Shown here: piece after piece, positions 40,264 to 51,659 of the stretch
Position numbering within the stretch: the stretch's first letter is position 1
How the letters are laid out: each line of letters opens with the position of its first letter
Assembly: GCA_032433765.1 (NCBI GenBank)
Contig: JAVIAB010000073.1
Location: 51,719,144-51,783,143 of the forward strand
DNA length: 64,000 nt
Reading direction: 5' to 3'
Origin: Megaustenia siamemsis
Lineage: Eukaryota > Mollusca > Gastropoda > Stylommatophora > Ariophantidae
Made by a program: the position numbers and the translations under genes
The notes under the pieces: model-generated
Seen by the model: the letters and a program-made list of their open reading frames with translations, nothing else
Told to the model about the DNA's origin: nothing
The model's database searches: none

Positions 40264-41541
40264 TCATTCAGAATCAGACGAGTCAAATAGGTCGATTACT
40301 GCTTTCGGCTGAACAAACAACAAACCATCCTTTTTCCAATATTCCTCTTCTTGTCGTAACACATGATCCTCACATTTTACCCAGTAGTCTTTATTTATAT
40401 TTGATAGAGCCTGATTTGTAAGTGTCTCAACATCGCATAATTTGAAAGTTTTATTTGTATATGCTACGTGTCCTTTAACTTTTGCCCAAACTAGTTCTAT
40501 AGGATTGAAGTGTGCATGATATGGAGGTAGTCTCAAACATCTATGGCCATGTTCTTGAATTAACTTGTCTATTTTAAATATCTTTGTACGTTGTGTCTGT
40601 TTTACAAGGCTAAGCAATTCGGGTTTCAAGTAGCTGTCGTTAACTTGTATGTGTTCTTTTATGAGCCACGTTTTGATTGCATCTTTTGTACTTGATGATG
40701 TTGGGATTCTATCGTGTACGTTAACTACGTTATGGTATGAAGCATTGTCCATTATCAGACAAGAAGGTCGATCTAATATTGGAAGGATACTTTTCTCGAT
40801 CCAGTCTTTAAATATGTGCCCATTCATTTCGGAGTGGTAGTCTCTATTGTCTATGGATTTTGAAATGAAAACGAGATGAGCATTCTGCAACAACCCATTA
40901 TGTCTGCTACCTGCATGTGCAACTATCAAACGTTGCCCTTTACTGCTTGGTACTGATCTTTTAATACTTCCATCTGCTAACTGCCATTCCTTTTCATTTG
41001 TATGATGAGCGTTGATCCAAGTTTCATCTAAATAAACAATATCATAATCATTTTCGCGCATTTCCTTCACTTCACGTAAATACTTGCTTCTAAGAGCTAC
41101 TAGATGTGGCTTCTCACAAATAATGTTTTTTCCACCAGCATACTTTCTAAAGGTGAAGCCTGCACTTCTTAATATTTTCCATAATGAAGTTTTTGATATT
41201 TCAATGTCGTTGTTAGTTTTCAGCCAAAGCTTCAACTTTCTAAGTGTCACTTCTTCGTTTATATCAAACATTCGACAGATTTCTCTTTTTACTAGGTCCT
41301 TATCAAAACTGTCTAACGTTTCTTTCCTTCCTTGCTTTCTTGCATTTGTTGGCAATAAATATCCGCTTCCTTTAACTATTCGATCAAATGAACGTTTACA
41401 CAAACCTAACATATGCATTGTTCTCTTCTCAGGGTTTGATAAAGAACAATAAAGATGTCCCTTTTTACGCTCTCTGCAGAAGTATTGATAAATCTTTATA
41501 GCAATGTTATGCTCAGTAAAATATTTTGCCTTTATATTCAT
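40264..41541 (-). CDS. DDE transposase, intact, IS630/Tc1/mariner superfamily (DD82E-like)
   Basis: 425 codons from the ATG at 41541 (MNIKAKYFTEHNIAIKIYQY) to TGA at 40264. An upstream GTG in frame is not a eukaryotic start. Residues about 70-140 form the DNA-binding linker (TLRKLKLWLK, GFTFRKYAGG). The catalytic triad is Asp about 172 in VYLDETWINAHH, Asp about 265 in LIMDNASYHNVV and Glu about 349 in FNPIELVWAKVKG; 83 residues lie between the last two by my count. The C-terminus ends with an acidic LFDSSDSE. No stop or frameshift, and the flanking terminal repeats are perfect, so it may encode an active cut-and-paste enzyme. A decayed relative is at 1018-1680. Confidence 0.93.
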   Translation of the reverse strand: MNIKAKYFTEHNIAIKIYQYFCRERKKGHLYCSLSNPEKRTMHMLGLCKRSFDRIVKGSGYLLPTNARKQGRKETLDSFDKDLVKREICRMFDINEEVTLRKLKLWLKTNNDIEISKTSLWKILRSAGFTFRKYAGGKNIICEKPHLVALRSKYLREVKEMRENDYDIVYLDETWINAHHTNEKEWQLADGSIKRSVPSSKGQRLIVAHAGSRHNGLLQNAHLVFISKSIDNRDYHSEMNGHIFKDWIEKSILPILDRPSCLIMDNASYHNVVNVHDRIPTSSSTKDAIKTWLIKEHIQVNDSYLKPELLSLVKQTQRTKIFKIDKLIQEHGHRCLRLPPYHAHFNPIELVWAKVKGHVAYTNKTFKLCDVETLTNQALSNINKDYWVKCEDHVLRQEEEYWKKDGLLFVQPKAVIDLFDSSDSE

Positions 41542-42019
41542 TCTCACATAGACTTGCAGAAGAAAATATGGATAGTGCCGCCTCCTTTCTGTAAATATTG
41601 AGATTTGCCTCTGAATTATGACTCGAACTCGAGTCTACGGCCGTGATTTTGACGTCACATAATTTCCGGTTTGGGCTAAAATGTCATTTTGTGCTAAACG
41701 GGAAATTTCATATGTAACATTTCTTTATAAAAATTTATAGTGGAAACATAACTATTTTAGGACGGTGCGCATTCAGCCGTGAAGGTCATGCCTATATGTT
41801 AAAGAATCAGCTGTGAGATGTAAGCATCTACATAATCCCGCCGGTGTTTATAATATCGATTAACTATTTTTTAATATAGGTTAAATAAGGCATCTTTGAA
41901 ACTGGATCACATTTCTTTGATAAAAAAATATTTTTATAGCGACATTAGTATTCTAAACCTAACTTCAAAAGATCAATGCAAATGAACCATAAGTTTTTGA
42001 AAAAAATAAATTAATGTCT

Positions 42020-42042
42020 AGGCAAACGAATCTGAACGGACT
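42020..42042 (-). repeat. Right terminal inverted repeat of the DD82E-like transposon
   Basis: Inverse of the left terminus, 23 of 23 bases, followed by TA. Between it and the ORF start the sequence contains no further frame. Confidence 0.95.
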
Positions 42043-42303
42043 ATAGCTTCCGCTTCCATCCTCTCGTTCCGTCTAAGGATTACTGTTCGTACTTCACTCC
42101 CCAACGTGATATGTTACATGACATCCTTTAAGTCTGCATCAAAGGAGTAGAGCTAGGTCAGCCACCATAAGCTGACCGAGACATCACTTCGCCTACTTGC
42201 AGAGTTATCTGACAACAGTTTTTTTTCAAAACAAAGTGGTCAAGTAAATGAGTTTTTCTGTGATCTCAATGATAGTGAGATTTATTGGTGTAGAAAACCT
42301 AGT

Positions 42304-43373
42304 TGGTTATGGAAGGCCCCGGTATCACTGCAGACGAATTAAAATGCATAATTGCTCAACCGCCCTTGCCTGCGCAATCATCCGAATTAATATCCCATCT
42401 CCCAAACAAAGAAAGGTAACTGTAGTCCCCATCGTAGCAGTCTTAGCACACGCCAAAAGAAATAAGGCGAAACCGCGCAGAAAGTGAACACAGCCAACTG
42501 TTCCCCGTCATACGATATCATCATTCATCGTAAACAATTGGACTATCGAAACATGATAACAAAACGGGTGAGACACAGCTCAAGGTGTGCACAGAGCACT
42601 TAACTCATGAGCTCCTGCAACAAGCCGGGCTTGGAATATGAGGAAACTGCAACAAGGAACACTTTTCATGCATAGCCTTCAATGGTTCCCGCCGCCTATC
42701 CACAATATACCAGAAGTTCACGTCCACTTGAAAATGATGATCGTCGTATTTTTAAAAAAAAATGTGTAACGCTTGATGATGTTAGGCCATCGTTGGTGAC
42801 TCCAATTCCGAACATATAGACACACAGTTAGTCCTCAGATTATCCGCGTCGCACATCAAACAACAGACAGTAAGATTATCGTACGGCCGGTCTAGGGGTT
42901 ATGATGAGCCATTGCAATGATGTAGCACACAAAAATGTCGTACACACAATTTCGCTCCCTTTAGATTCCTAATTACACTAGTGAAAGCAGCTTACGACGA
43001 ACAAAACACGGTGCAAATTTCCTAAAGAAATAAAACTGTGGCTGGCGAAGTACATTACATTAACAAGTAACATGGAAATAACTTGCGTCAAGGAATTCCA
43101 ACAACGGTCATGAACACCATCAATCTGACGTAAAATGCAGATAAAGTCTAAACCCTGGAAGGTCGCATTCACAACACTTGATTTGTCAAAAATGGACTAT
43201 TGCCGGCGTACAAATTCGCTTTAGCGGCACAGATGTAATAAGTAGATCATCATTTATAACTTAAACGCAGAAAAGTACAACGGGGAACCGAAATTAATCA
43301 GATTCCAAATGCACTTTCTGCAACGATCGAGAGAACGTGACCTAGATCCACCATCTTTGCAATGGAAATCCGA
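42304..43373 (+). mobile_element. X-family element, full length with 12-bp TSD (X4)
   Basis: 1,070 bp, starting TGGTTATGGAAGGCCCCGG and ending near CAATGGAAATCCGA. AGAAAACCTAGT is duplicated at 42292-42303 and 43374-43385. The 5' module (to about 42730) has the GPGITADELK frame; the 3' body (about 42770-43373) contains GATGTTAGGCCATCGTTG, ACACGGTGCAAATTTCC and GATCGAGAGAACGTG and is shared with X5 and X7. No terminal inverted repeats, no poly(A), no A and B boxes recognised. This pattern suggests LINE-machinery mobilisation; the class is unknown. Confidence 0.88.
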
Positions 43374-43385
43374 AGAAAACCTAGT

Positions 43386-44104
43386 GTTACAGCACCTCAA
43401 GATTTCTATGTTTCAACGATTCCAACAAACCCGAAGAAATCCACACATTTCAGTTCAGAAACACACCATCATTATGTTGAGTTTAAGAACCAACTTCTCG
43501 AGTCGACCCAATGACATTAGAACAACACCATTTTCTTACGTTATCTTAAAATAAAATGATAAATTGTCCGATATTGAAGGTTTATTTTTCTGTTCTATTC
43601 ATGGAATCAGTATCACAGCAGCTGAGAGTTCTCCATATCTCCACTGTCACAAATCCTGTCAAAACGGGTTGGCAAATTTTATCGACACGGTCGATTGCAG
43701 CGCATAGGTAACGACTCCAAATAACATTAATTGAATAGGGAGTGCAGAATCACTTCCTCACTCTCGTTCCACACACATTTAAAACAAAGCAACAGAAATG
43801 ATTTCAGCGAATATGTTAGTCGCCGCAAGAGCGACATACATTCATTTTGATGGGGCATTGTCGATTGATGTTAGCAAGATGGAACTCTAGTGTAAGCCAA
43901 GCCGACTACGTGGGCGATAATTTGAAACAACAATACCAACAAGAGAGTGTCCACCGTAACTTACAACTCCAATTTACTCAAATAAATAATCTAAAAAACA
44001 CATTTTAAAAAGTGTCAAAAAACACACCTAAAAAACTATTTTAGTGTTGGCATTCTCTAAAATAAGGATGACACGCAAATTCGTGAAGCGTTCCATATTT
44101 TTAT
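43386..44104. other. No recognised gene
   Basis: Less AT-rich than the average. A non-ATG frame at 43309-43554 straddles the X4 boundary and is not credible. Nothing else assigned. Confidence 0.5.
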
Positions 44105-44362
44105 GGAGCTGTGATAGCTCAGTGGTTAATGAACTGGACTACAAAGAACAACAAGTAGGGTTCGATCCCAACCGACGGCTCCGGGTTCACCCAGCCTTAA
44201 AAGGGTACCGGATTTTTTTCAGGAAAAGTAAAGCGGCACGGGCGTAATACCGACCATCTTACCCCAAAAATCATGTGCCGAAGGTCTGTAAAATTTATGG
44301 TCACTATCACCATATTCCCTATACGCCACTTGGCGTGACAGGGCACTTAATTTTTTTCTTTT
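44105..44362 (+). mobile_element. S1 SINE (S1-9)
   Basis: Full-length: GGAGCTGTGATAGCTCAGTG, B-box-like GGTTCGATCCC, body, and T-rich end. No clear duplication. From 44363 to 44811 no gene is recognised. Confidence 0.88.
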
Positions 44363-44811
44363 ACTCTCGAAAATGGCCGCCATCTTTACCGGAAGTTTCA
44401 AGTCTTTCATACGATATTTATGTACATCGTTGACTAAAGATAATTCGTGCTTGCGCACAAGACTAGAATGAGAAGGCAAATTGCAGGAATGTTTAACCGG
44501 ACATTGTTCTACTTTCTCTTTGTTTTGCTACGTCGTACACGTCTGAAATGAGGTCAGGTATGCAAACTAATCAATTAGTCAACAAGTGAAACCTTTCATC
44601 AGCTCTGGGCCTTAGAACTGGGTTAATGAAATTGTTGCGGTCAGGCATTTTAGAAAATAATCACAAACGAGCACGTGACGACATTTAGACATTATTTATA
44701 GGATTTATTTTTCTCCAGGGGCAAGCTATTTTTATTATTTTTTTCTGGTTAGTTGTTAATCTGTGTTATAAATATTGTTAATGTTTTTCGAGTAAAAATT
44801 AAAGTTTTATA

Positions 44812-44850
44812 TATATATATGTGTGTGTGTGCGTGTGTGTGTGCGTGTCA
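44812..44850. repeat. (AT)n(GT)n microsatellite
   Basis: ATATAT then GTGTGT with GC interruptions, directly before the presumed 5' end of a LINE-D copy. Confidence 0.9.
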
Positions 44851-45304
44851 GGTCGGGTAATTTTACCTGTTACTTTATGCAGTAAACAGTACAACCTGCG
44901 GCTGCCCTGCTGTCTTTCTGGTAAGCTCGGGAAAGTAAAAGGCTAAGGGAGGGTACCTCGAAGTAAAACAGCCTCACTGCCTTGTGGGTAGACTTTTTAG
45001 TAAAGGCTAGCGGAGCCAATCCAAACAAACGGACGGAAGGCAACAGAAAACTACCGTCGTAATTTCTTTGTACAATCATGAATCGGCACAATAATAGAAA
45101 TCACGACAACAACGTTAAGGGGGATTCCAATGGAAAACCCTCGTTCGGTAGGGTACATCATGTGCTAGAGCTGATACCCGATCGTCATCAAGCTACTGTA
45201 AGCAAAATAAAGATAAAACAAACTCTAAAGATAGGTACTTGAAATGTGAGAACACTCATGCAGAAGGGTAAACTGGAAAACATCAAACATGGAAATGAAA
45301 AATA

Positions 45305-46220
45305 ATGGATTTACAATTACTGGGACTTTGCAAAATGAGATACACTGGATCAGGAGAGATATATTCTGATGAACATAAAATAATCTATTCTGGAGGTACT
45401 GAACACGAAAGAGAAGTAGGTATCATCATGGATGCAGAAAGAGCAAGAACCTTGAGAGGCTTTTACCCAATATCTGACAGAGTCCTTTTAGTGAATTTGA
45501 ATGGAAAGCCAATAGACATAAATCTTAAACAAGTTTATGCACCAACAGCAGACAGTCTAGAGGAAACAATTGATAAATTTTACGACGAGCCCAGGGGACA
45601 ACGCACGTAATCAAATTGATTACATAATGATAAGCAATCGATTTAGAAACAGTTTGGTGTGTGTGAAATCTAGACCAGGGGCAGATTGCAATAATGATCA
45701 TGTACCAGTTGTGGGAAAGCTTAGAGTAAAATTAAAAAGAACAAAACGAGCCTCAGTTAACATCAAGTTAAATTTAGATTTACTAAAATCAAACAAGAAG
45801 CTGCAAGACAAATATAACATCACAATTCAGAGCCGGTACAATGCAATAGAGAAGATACAAAGCATCGATGAACAATGGGAAATGCTAAAAGAATCATTGC
45901 AACAAACATCAAAAAAGTTCATACCACCAGTGAGGACAAATTCAAGAAGGAAATGGATGACAGATGACATTTTGCAGCTAATGGATACAAGAAGAAGAAA
46001 TTTAAAAAATAAAGATGAGTATAAGAGACTAAATGAAGAAATTGTAATAAAATGCAATGAAGCAAACGAAGCATGGCTAAAACAGAAATGCGAAGAGATT
46101 GAAATGCAACAAAAAAGGAGATGCCAAAGCTATATACAAACAAATTGGAGAATTAACAAGAAGAAAAATGGAATCAAAAACTGGATGTTTAAGATCAAAG
46201 GAAGGAGAACTGTTGATTGA
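45305..46220 (+). pseudogene. LINE-D endonuclease and linker, internally deleted
   Basis: Two overlapping frames, 45305-45610 and 45570-46220. The first holds an APE-like stretch (GIIMDAERARTLRGFYPISD, LNGKPIDINLKQVYAPTADS). The second, entered by a shift where about 200 bp of endonuclease seem lost, holds NQIDYIMI and DHVPVVGKL (the SDH-type motif) and a charged linker (RRKWMTDDILQLMDTRRRNL). Not functional. Confidence 0.8.
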
Positions 46221-46359
46221 ACAAGAAAGCATAAGGGAACGATGAACAGAATACATTAAGGATCTTTATAATGATGAACGAACGGAAGTAAATATTAAGG
46301 ATAATGGAGAAGGACCAGAAATACTAAAAGAAGAAGTGGAAGACGTCTGCGCAATATGA

Positions 46360-47800
46360 AAACAGGAAAAGCTCCTGGACCAGGTAATACAACTAAAGAA
46401 GAGATTGAAGCCATGGGTGATTTTGGAATTGAAATAATAACAAAAATATTGAATGTTATCTACAACAGCGTATATATACCAGACGACATGCTCAAATAAA
46501 TATTCATAGCCCTACCAAAGAAATCGGGTGTGATTGGATGTGATGATCATTGTACAATAAGCCTTATGTGCCACACGACTAAGATACTACTAAGAATTAT
46601 CATCGAAGAGTGCGAAATCAGTCCAGAAATTGGTGATGAACAGTGTGGTTTTGTTAGAGATAAAGGAAATGGTAATGCCATATACATCATAAGATCTTTA
46701 GTAGAAAGCCGTAGAGGTGAAAACAGATCTATACCTATGTTTCATCGATTATACCAAAGCATTTGACAAAGCAAAGCACCAAGAAATAATCAAAATTTTA
46801 GAAATAATAAACATAGACAGCAAAGATCTAAGAATAATAAAGAACATGTACTGGCAACAAACAGCGGCCATAACTGCAAACCAGTTGGGAATGTTTTAAC
46901 AAATAAAACAATGTGTTTGGCAAGGTTGTGTGCTGTCACCAAATTTATTTAATATTTAAAGTGAGATTATTTTAAGATCCATAAGGGGCATGCCTGGATT
47001 AACAGTCGGAGGTCATAATATAAATAATCTAAGGTATGCTGATGATACAATCTTAATCGCTAAGAGTGAAAATGAGTTACAAGAAATGTTAGACATTATA
47101 GTGAAAGAAAGCAAAAATAAAGGACTCAGCCTTAATAGCAAAAAGACAGAAGTAATGGTAACAACAAAGAAAAAGACATCAACTCAGTGGAAAATAAAGA
47201 CAAGTGGAACAATATTAAAACAGGTAAATGAATTTTAAAATTTGGGAGCTTAGTTAACCTCAGACGGAAGATGTACAAAAGAGGTGAGATGCAGAATGGC
47301 TCAGGCAAAAGCAGCTTTCCAAAAAAATGAGGAAGATACTATGCAGTCCAATTTTGATAATAGAAACAAGAAAAACAAGGAAAAGAGTTCTTAAATGTTC
47401 TGTAGAGCCAGTCTTAACATATGGAGGTCTTTCACGAACAATATGACAAGAGACAAGAAAATCACTGGAGTCTGTAGAAATGTGGTTTTACAGAGGAGTG
47501 TTGAGAATACCATGGACAGCTAAGAAGAGTAATGAAAACGTTATGAAAAAGGCCAAGTCAGGACGAAACGAAAAAAAAAGTGAAAACGTTCTGAAACATT
47601 TTTTGGCCATGTAATGAGAAGAGAACAGCTGGAATATATTTAACAACTGGGAAAATTGAAGGACGAAGAGACAGAAGGAAGCAAAGAGAAAAGATACCAG
47701 ACAACTTAAGAGAATGACTTGGCAGAAGGTCAACAACAGAAATGATAACTGTCGTGATCGAAAGTTGTGGAGAGACATGGTCACCTACGCCAGCAGGCAT
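46360..47800 (+). pseudogene. LINE-D reverse transcriptase, multiply interrupted
   Basis: RT motifs occur in order: GKAPGPGNTTKEEIEAMGDF (about 46365), IALPKKSG, DEQCGFVRDKGNGNAIYIIR, YLCFIDYTKAFDKAKH (about 46735), QGCVLSPNLFNI (about 46920), NNLRYADDTILIAKSENELQ (YADD at 47035-47046), KKTEVMVTTKKK, then the C-terminus in broken frames. At least six stops or shifts. The Y-A-D-D box contrasts with F-A-D-D in LINE-A. Confidence 0.82.
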
Positions 47801-47824
47801 GGTACTTTATGATGATCATCATGT

Positions 47825-48309
47825 TATATATATATATGGTATTTTTTTATCTCTATCTTAGATCGTACCCCAGATGAAAAAGTTTGCAAAAGTATACAAG
47901 CAATTCGAGCACATGATGATCTTTTGACTATTGTGAAGAAGTACAAAATAGAGACTTTGACCACCTATCTCGATCATCTGGGCTAGCAAAGACTATTCGG
48001 TAAGGAACACACAAAAAAGCAAGAAGGCGAAGTAGACTGAGAAAGAGACGGGAAAATAACATCAAAGAATATTCAAGCCTTTGCAAAAGACGCAACGAAT
48101 GATTGAATATAAGAGAGAAATGGGGTACGTTATGTCTGTCAGTGGCGCCCCAACGATGCCCCATGGTTATGTGATGAGTGTTGAGTGGTTATGTGAAGAA
48201 TATCCGGAAGCTGCGTGGATAGTTCAGCGCGCTCGTTAGTGCCCGTACGGATTCGGGATCAATTCTCTTATTTGACAATTTTGGGACTGACATGTGGATT
48301 TATCCAGCC
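47825..48309. other. No recognised gene
   Basis: A/G-rich part at 47900-48130 with no clear frame; otherwise unassigned. Confidence 0.45.
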
Positions 48310-48321
48310 TCTGAAGTGGAT

Positions 48322-48573
48322 TAAAAAAAAAAAAGTCCCCGTCACGCCAAGTATAGGGACATATGGTGTTAGGGACCCTATATTTTACAGACCTTCAGCA
48401 CATGATTTTTGGGGTAATGTGGTCGGTATTACGCCCGTGCTGCTTTACTTTCCCAGAAAAAATCCGGTACCCATTTAAGGCTGGGTGAACCCGGAAGCCG
48501 TCGGTTGGGATCGAACCCTACCCCTTGTCCGTGGTAGTCCAGTTCACTTACCACTGAGCTATCGCGGCTTCCT
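48322..48573 (-). mobile_element. S1 SINE with 12-bp TSD (S1-10)
   Basis: Reverse full-length copy with head GGAAGCCGCGATAGCTCAGT and B-box-like GGTTCGATCCC. TCTGAAGTGGAT is duplicated at 48310-48321 and 48574-48585. The 3' end has a 12-base A-run on the plus strand. Confidence 0.93.
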
Positions 48574-48730
48574 TCTGAAGTGGATATGTAGGATTTTTGT
48601 CTAAGAAAGTAGGGCGGCTTCATACTGACCACACCTCTAATAAAATGTCACATTGTACAGTTTCTCATTGAAAAATAAGGGCGCTAAAGCCACATTTTAA
48701 AATCGCCTTAAGTGTGGAGGAAACCCTGAC

Positions 48731-48826
48731 TATCTATCTTTCGTTCGCTCGAAGTATTGTCTATATCAGCAATGTCGTTTCCTGTATGAATTTTACTGTC
48801 TTTTGTAATTCTTGCAGTGGCCCATA
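48731..48826 (+). repeat. Unassigned dispersed repeat, copy 2
   Basis: Matches 19207-19303 (ATTGTCTATATC, GTTTCCTGTAT, TTTGTAATTCTTGCAG, TGGCC). Both copies are in the same orientation. From 48830 to 49590 no gene is recognised. Confidence 0.6.
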
Positions 48827-49598
48827 TAACCCTTACTTAATATAACCCTCTACTTTTCCTCGTTTACCACCGGGTGTCCAAGGACGAGATACTTGACGGT
48901 ATTTTGTTCTTTCCTTTTCTCTCCTCTGTTGTCATGACTCCGAGCACTTCTTTAATACTGTCTGATCAATGTTTGTGAGGTTTCTGCTGTGTTGATAGCT
49001 GTGTGGGTTTGTGTTTAGCTCTTACTGAAAGTACTTTGATAGTTTTTATTATTCCAGATTGAACGAAGATTGCTCCTTTACATCGGCTCTGTCCCAGCCA
49101 TTCGACTGTGGCTATCAATTGCTCATAGAAATAAAAATGAAAGCCCACAAACGTTAATGGTAAACGATTTGATTTTTACTGAAAGGTAAAACGGCAGACA
49201 CAATCATGAGTAATGGCTTGAATTTTTATGACATGCCATATGTTATCCTGACATGTATTTTTGAAATCCAAGTTAATCTCATCAGGTTTCAAGTCTTTCT
49301 GAACACTGTGGCGCTGCTTTTATTGATTATATAAATACAGATTTAGACCATAATTTAGGTTTATGTCATATTTTCACCAAATTGGAGGTATAAATGTACT
49401 TTGTTGGTTCCATTTGGTGATATTTGTCGTCATAAAACTTTCAGATAACCCTTTATTTCAGCGGAAAAATTTGGCTTTGTAATTTTTTGCCAAGAAAAAT
49501 GTAAAATTGTATTAATAGATACAACGTGTTTATAACTCAGACAACTTATTTCAAAATATACTTACATGAAAAATTAAAGACCACCTTTATTTGATTTA

Positions 49599-49832
49599 AG
49601 CTCAGTGGCTAGTGAACTGGACTACAAAGGAGAAGAGAAGGCTTCCGGGCTCACCCATCCTTAAATGGGTACTGGGTGGTTTTCATGAAAATTAAAGCGG
49701 CACCGGTGTAATACTGACCACATAACCCCCAAAGAAATCATATGCCGAAGGTCTGCAAAAATTATGGTCTCTAGCACTAAATTCCCTATACACCAGCTGG
49801 CGTGACGGGGCTCTTTACTACTTTACTTTTAG
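49599..49832 (+). mobile_element. S1 SINE, slightly 5'-truncated, 8-bp TSD (S1-11)
   Basis: Starts AGCTCAGTGGCTAGTG. The B-box region is deleted (GGAGAAGAGAAGGCTTCCGG). TTGATTTA is duplicated at 49591-49598 and 49833-49840. From 49841 to 50630 the sequence is AT-rich with no recognised gene. Confidence 0.8.
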
Positions 49833-50629
49833 TTGATTTACCGATGTCAAGATAAACGTGTGAAATTTAAATATAAAAGAAACCTTTGAACAAAACATAA
49901 AAACGTGTTAGAATTAACTGCAGGCATTAAGGGAGACTAATTGTGTCCAAAAATTGAAAAAAGTTACGCCACGCCTCAAAAACTGCTCGTCAACAAAGAC
50001 GAAGATATGAAAGCAGAGCCCGACGCAATGGATGTAGCGGATAATTTGACAGCTCATCTGAATAAAGAAAATGAGAACGATGAAACCACGTTTAAAAAAA
50101 AAAACAACAGAAAAACGGTTTAACCTCCTTAACACAGTCGACACTATGTGTCACGAGGTCAAATGGCAAATGATCAAACAGTTTATGTAGACTAGACAGA
50201 GAGGACCTGGTAATTATTTTTAAACATCTATCTTCTACAGTTCTAAAAATTGTTAATTTAACGCTATTTTTAACAGCATATGAACAAAAATTTGTCATAT
50301 ATCGATCAAATTTAAAAAAAATATTTTAGGTCATATTTTGCATTTTTTTAGGTCAAAAACGAAAGCATAATTCGATGATTTTTATGTTATTATATGACAA
50401 TTTTAGGTCACAAAAAATTCCAGCCCTGAAAATTATCGTCATATATGTACACCGCCGAGTATTTGCTCGAGCATTTCATTTTCATCGGCTTTGCAAGATA
50501 TCAGAGGTGATAAAAAGGAAAGGATATAATTTGAGGTTTGACACCAGTCACGAGGAAGTCCAAGAGTATGATGAGCGGCAATTGAATCCCATAGTGGCAC
50601 TTACATAATGCAAAAAACCTGGCCACGAA

Positions 50630-50744
50630 TGCATAACAAAGGAATTTCCATTCCGAAGCATGCCATAGATTGGTAAAAAATATCAACAGTAATCAAGAAA
50701 AAATGATGGACATATGTTGGACATGTGATGAGAAGAGATAATAA
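50630..50744 (+). mobile_element. LINE-G fragment, left part, split by an X element
   Basis: The reading VIKKKWWTYVGHVMRRDN matches LINE-G at about 28240-28290. It breaks at 50744 and continues at 52722 after an approximately 1.97-kb composite insertion. Confidence 0.82.
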
Positions 50745-50888
50745 TAAGGGACTTCCTATTTCCAAGATGTTGGATCTAGTCCACGTTCTCTCGATCGCTG
50801 CAGAAAGTGCATTCGGGGTCTGATTAATTTCGCTTCTCCATTGCACTTTTCTGCGATAAAGTCAAAATGATGATCTACTTATTACATC

Positions 50889-51146
50889 AGGGAGCCGCGA
50901 TAGCTCAGTGGTTAGTGAACTGGACTACGAAGGACAAGGGTAGGGTTCTATCCCAACCGACTACTTCCGGGTTCACCCAGCCCTAAATGGGTACCGGATT
51001 TTTCTCTGGGAAAGTAAAGCGGCACGGGCGTAATACTGACCACATTACAACATAAATCATGTGTTGAAGGTCTGTAAAATGTATGGTCGCTGACACCATA
51101 TTCCATATACGCCACTTGGCGTGACGGGGGTACTTTAATTTTTTTA
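50889..51146 (+). mobile_element. S1 SINE with 14-bp TSD, nested in an X element (S1-12)
   Basis: Full length: GGAGCCGCGATAGCTCAGTG, B-box-like GGTTCTATCCC, complete body, T-rich end. CTACTTATTACATC is perfectly duplicated at 50875-50888 and 51147-51160. It is the cleanest S1 insertion in the window. Confidence 0.96.
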
Positions 51147-51659
51147 CTACTTATTACATCTGCACCGATAAAGCGGAGTCGTACCCGGCAACAGTCACTT
51201 TTTGACAAATAAAGTGTTGTGAATGCGACCTTCCACCGTCTAGACTTGATCTGCGCATAACGCCACATGGGTGCTGTTCATGACCGTTGTTGGATTTATG
51301 TGATGGAAGTTATTTACATCTTACTCATTAATGTGAACTGCTCCATCAGCCGCAATTTTATCTCTTTAAGGAATTTGCACCGTGTTTTGTTCGTCCTGGG
51401 TCGCACTCACTAGAGTAATCAGGAATCTAAAGGGCGCGACATTGTATCGTTGTGCGTGCGACATTGTTATGTGCTACGTCATCGTAATGGCTCATCGTGT
51501 GTCCCTAGGCCGGCGTTACGTTAATCTTACGGTCTGTTGTTTGATGTGCGACGGGGACAGTCTGACGACTAACTGTGTGTCTATATGTTCGGAATTGAAG
51601 TCAACAACGATGGCCTAACATCATCAAGCGCTATACACTTTTTAAAAATATAACGATCA

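Larger units (their letters stand above)
39652..42042 (-). mobile_element. DD82E-like ('Sailor'-type) DNA transposon, complete
   Basis: About 2.39 kb. The left terminus TAGTCCGTTCAGATTCG continues to 39674 and is matched base for base by the inverse at 42020-42042 (23 bp, no mismatch). Each end is next to TA (39650-39651, 42043-42044), the duplication expected of IS630/Tc1/mariner insertions. It holds one intact transposase gene on the minus strand, about 500 bp of non-coding sequence before it, and about 590 bp after it that contains a LINE fragment. The spacing between the last two catalytic residues identifies it with the DD82E (Sailor) group as I recall it; the name is an inference. Confidence 0.92.
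44855..47822 (+). mobile_element. LINE-D, the longest copy, with 5' UTR, endonuclease and RT remnants
   Basis: About 3 kb. A 5' region of about 390 bp (GTACCTCGAAGTAAAACAGC, GTAAAGGCTAGCGGAGCC) precedes an ORF remnant. Endonuclease: NVRTLMQKGKLENI, then VLLVNLNGKPIDINLKQVYA, a deletion that removes the G-D-N core, and NQIDYIMISNRFRNSLV ... NNDHVPVVG. Then a linker and the RT. The 3' part matches the fragments at 7820, 9793, 30669 and 59718 and ends with GGTACTTTATGATGATCATC. It shows the full layout of the family, although disrupted. Confidence 0.85.

Noticed and set aside
43309..43554. Possible host exon (81 codons)
   Set aside because: The frame crosses the X4 insertion boundary and its duplication, so it cannot be an ancestral exon.
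50889..50965. A genuine tRNA gene at the S1 head
   Set aside because: The acceptor and anticodon stems do not pair well, the body continues for 180 bp beyond the tRNA-like part, and the same head occurs in many copies with duplications. It is a SINE.
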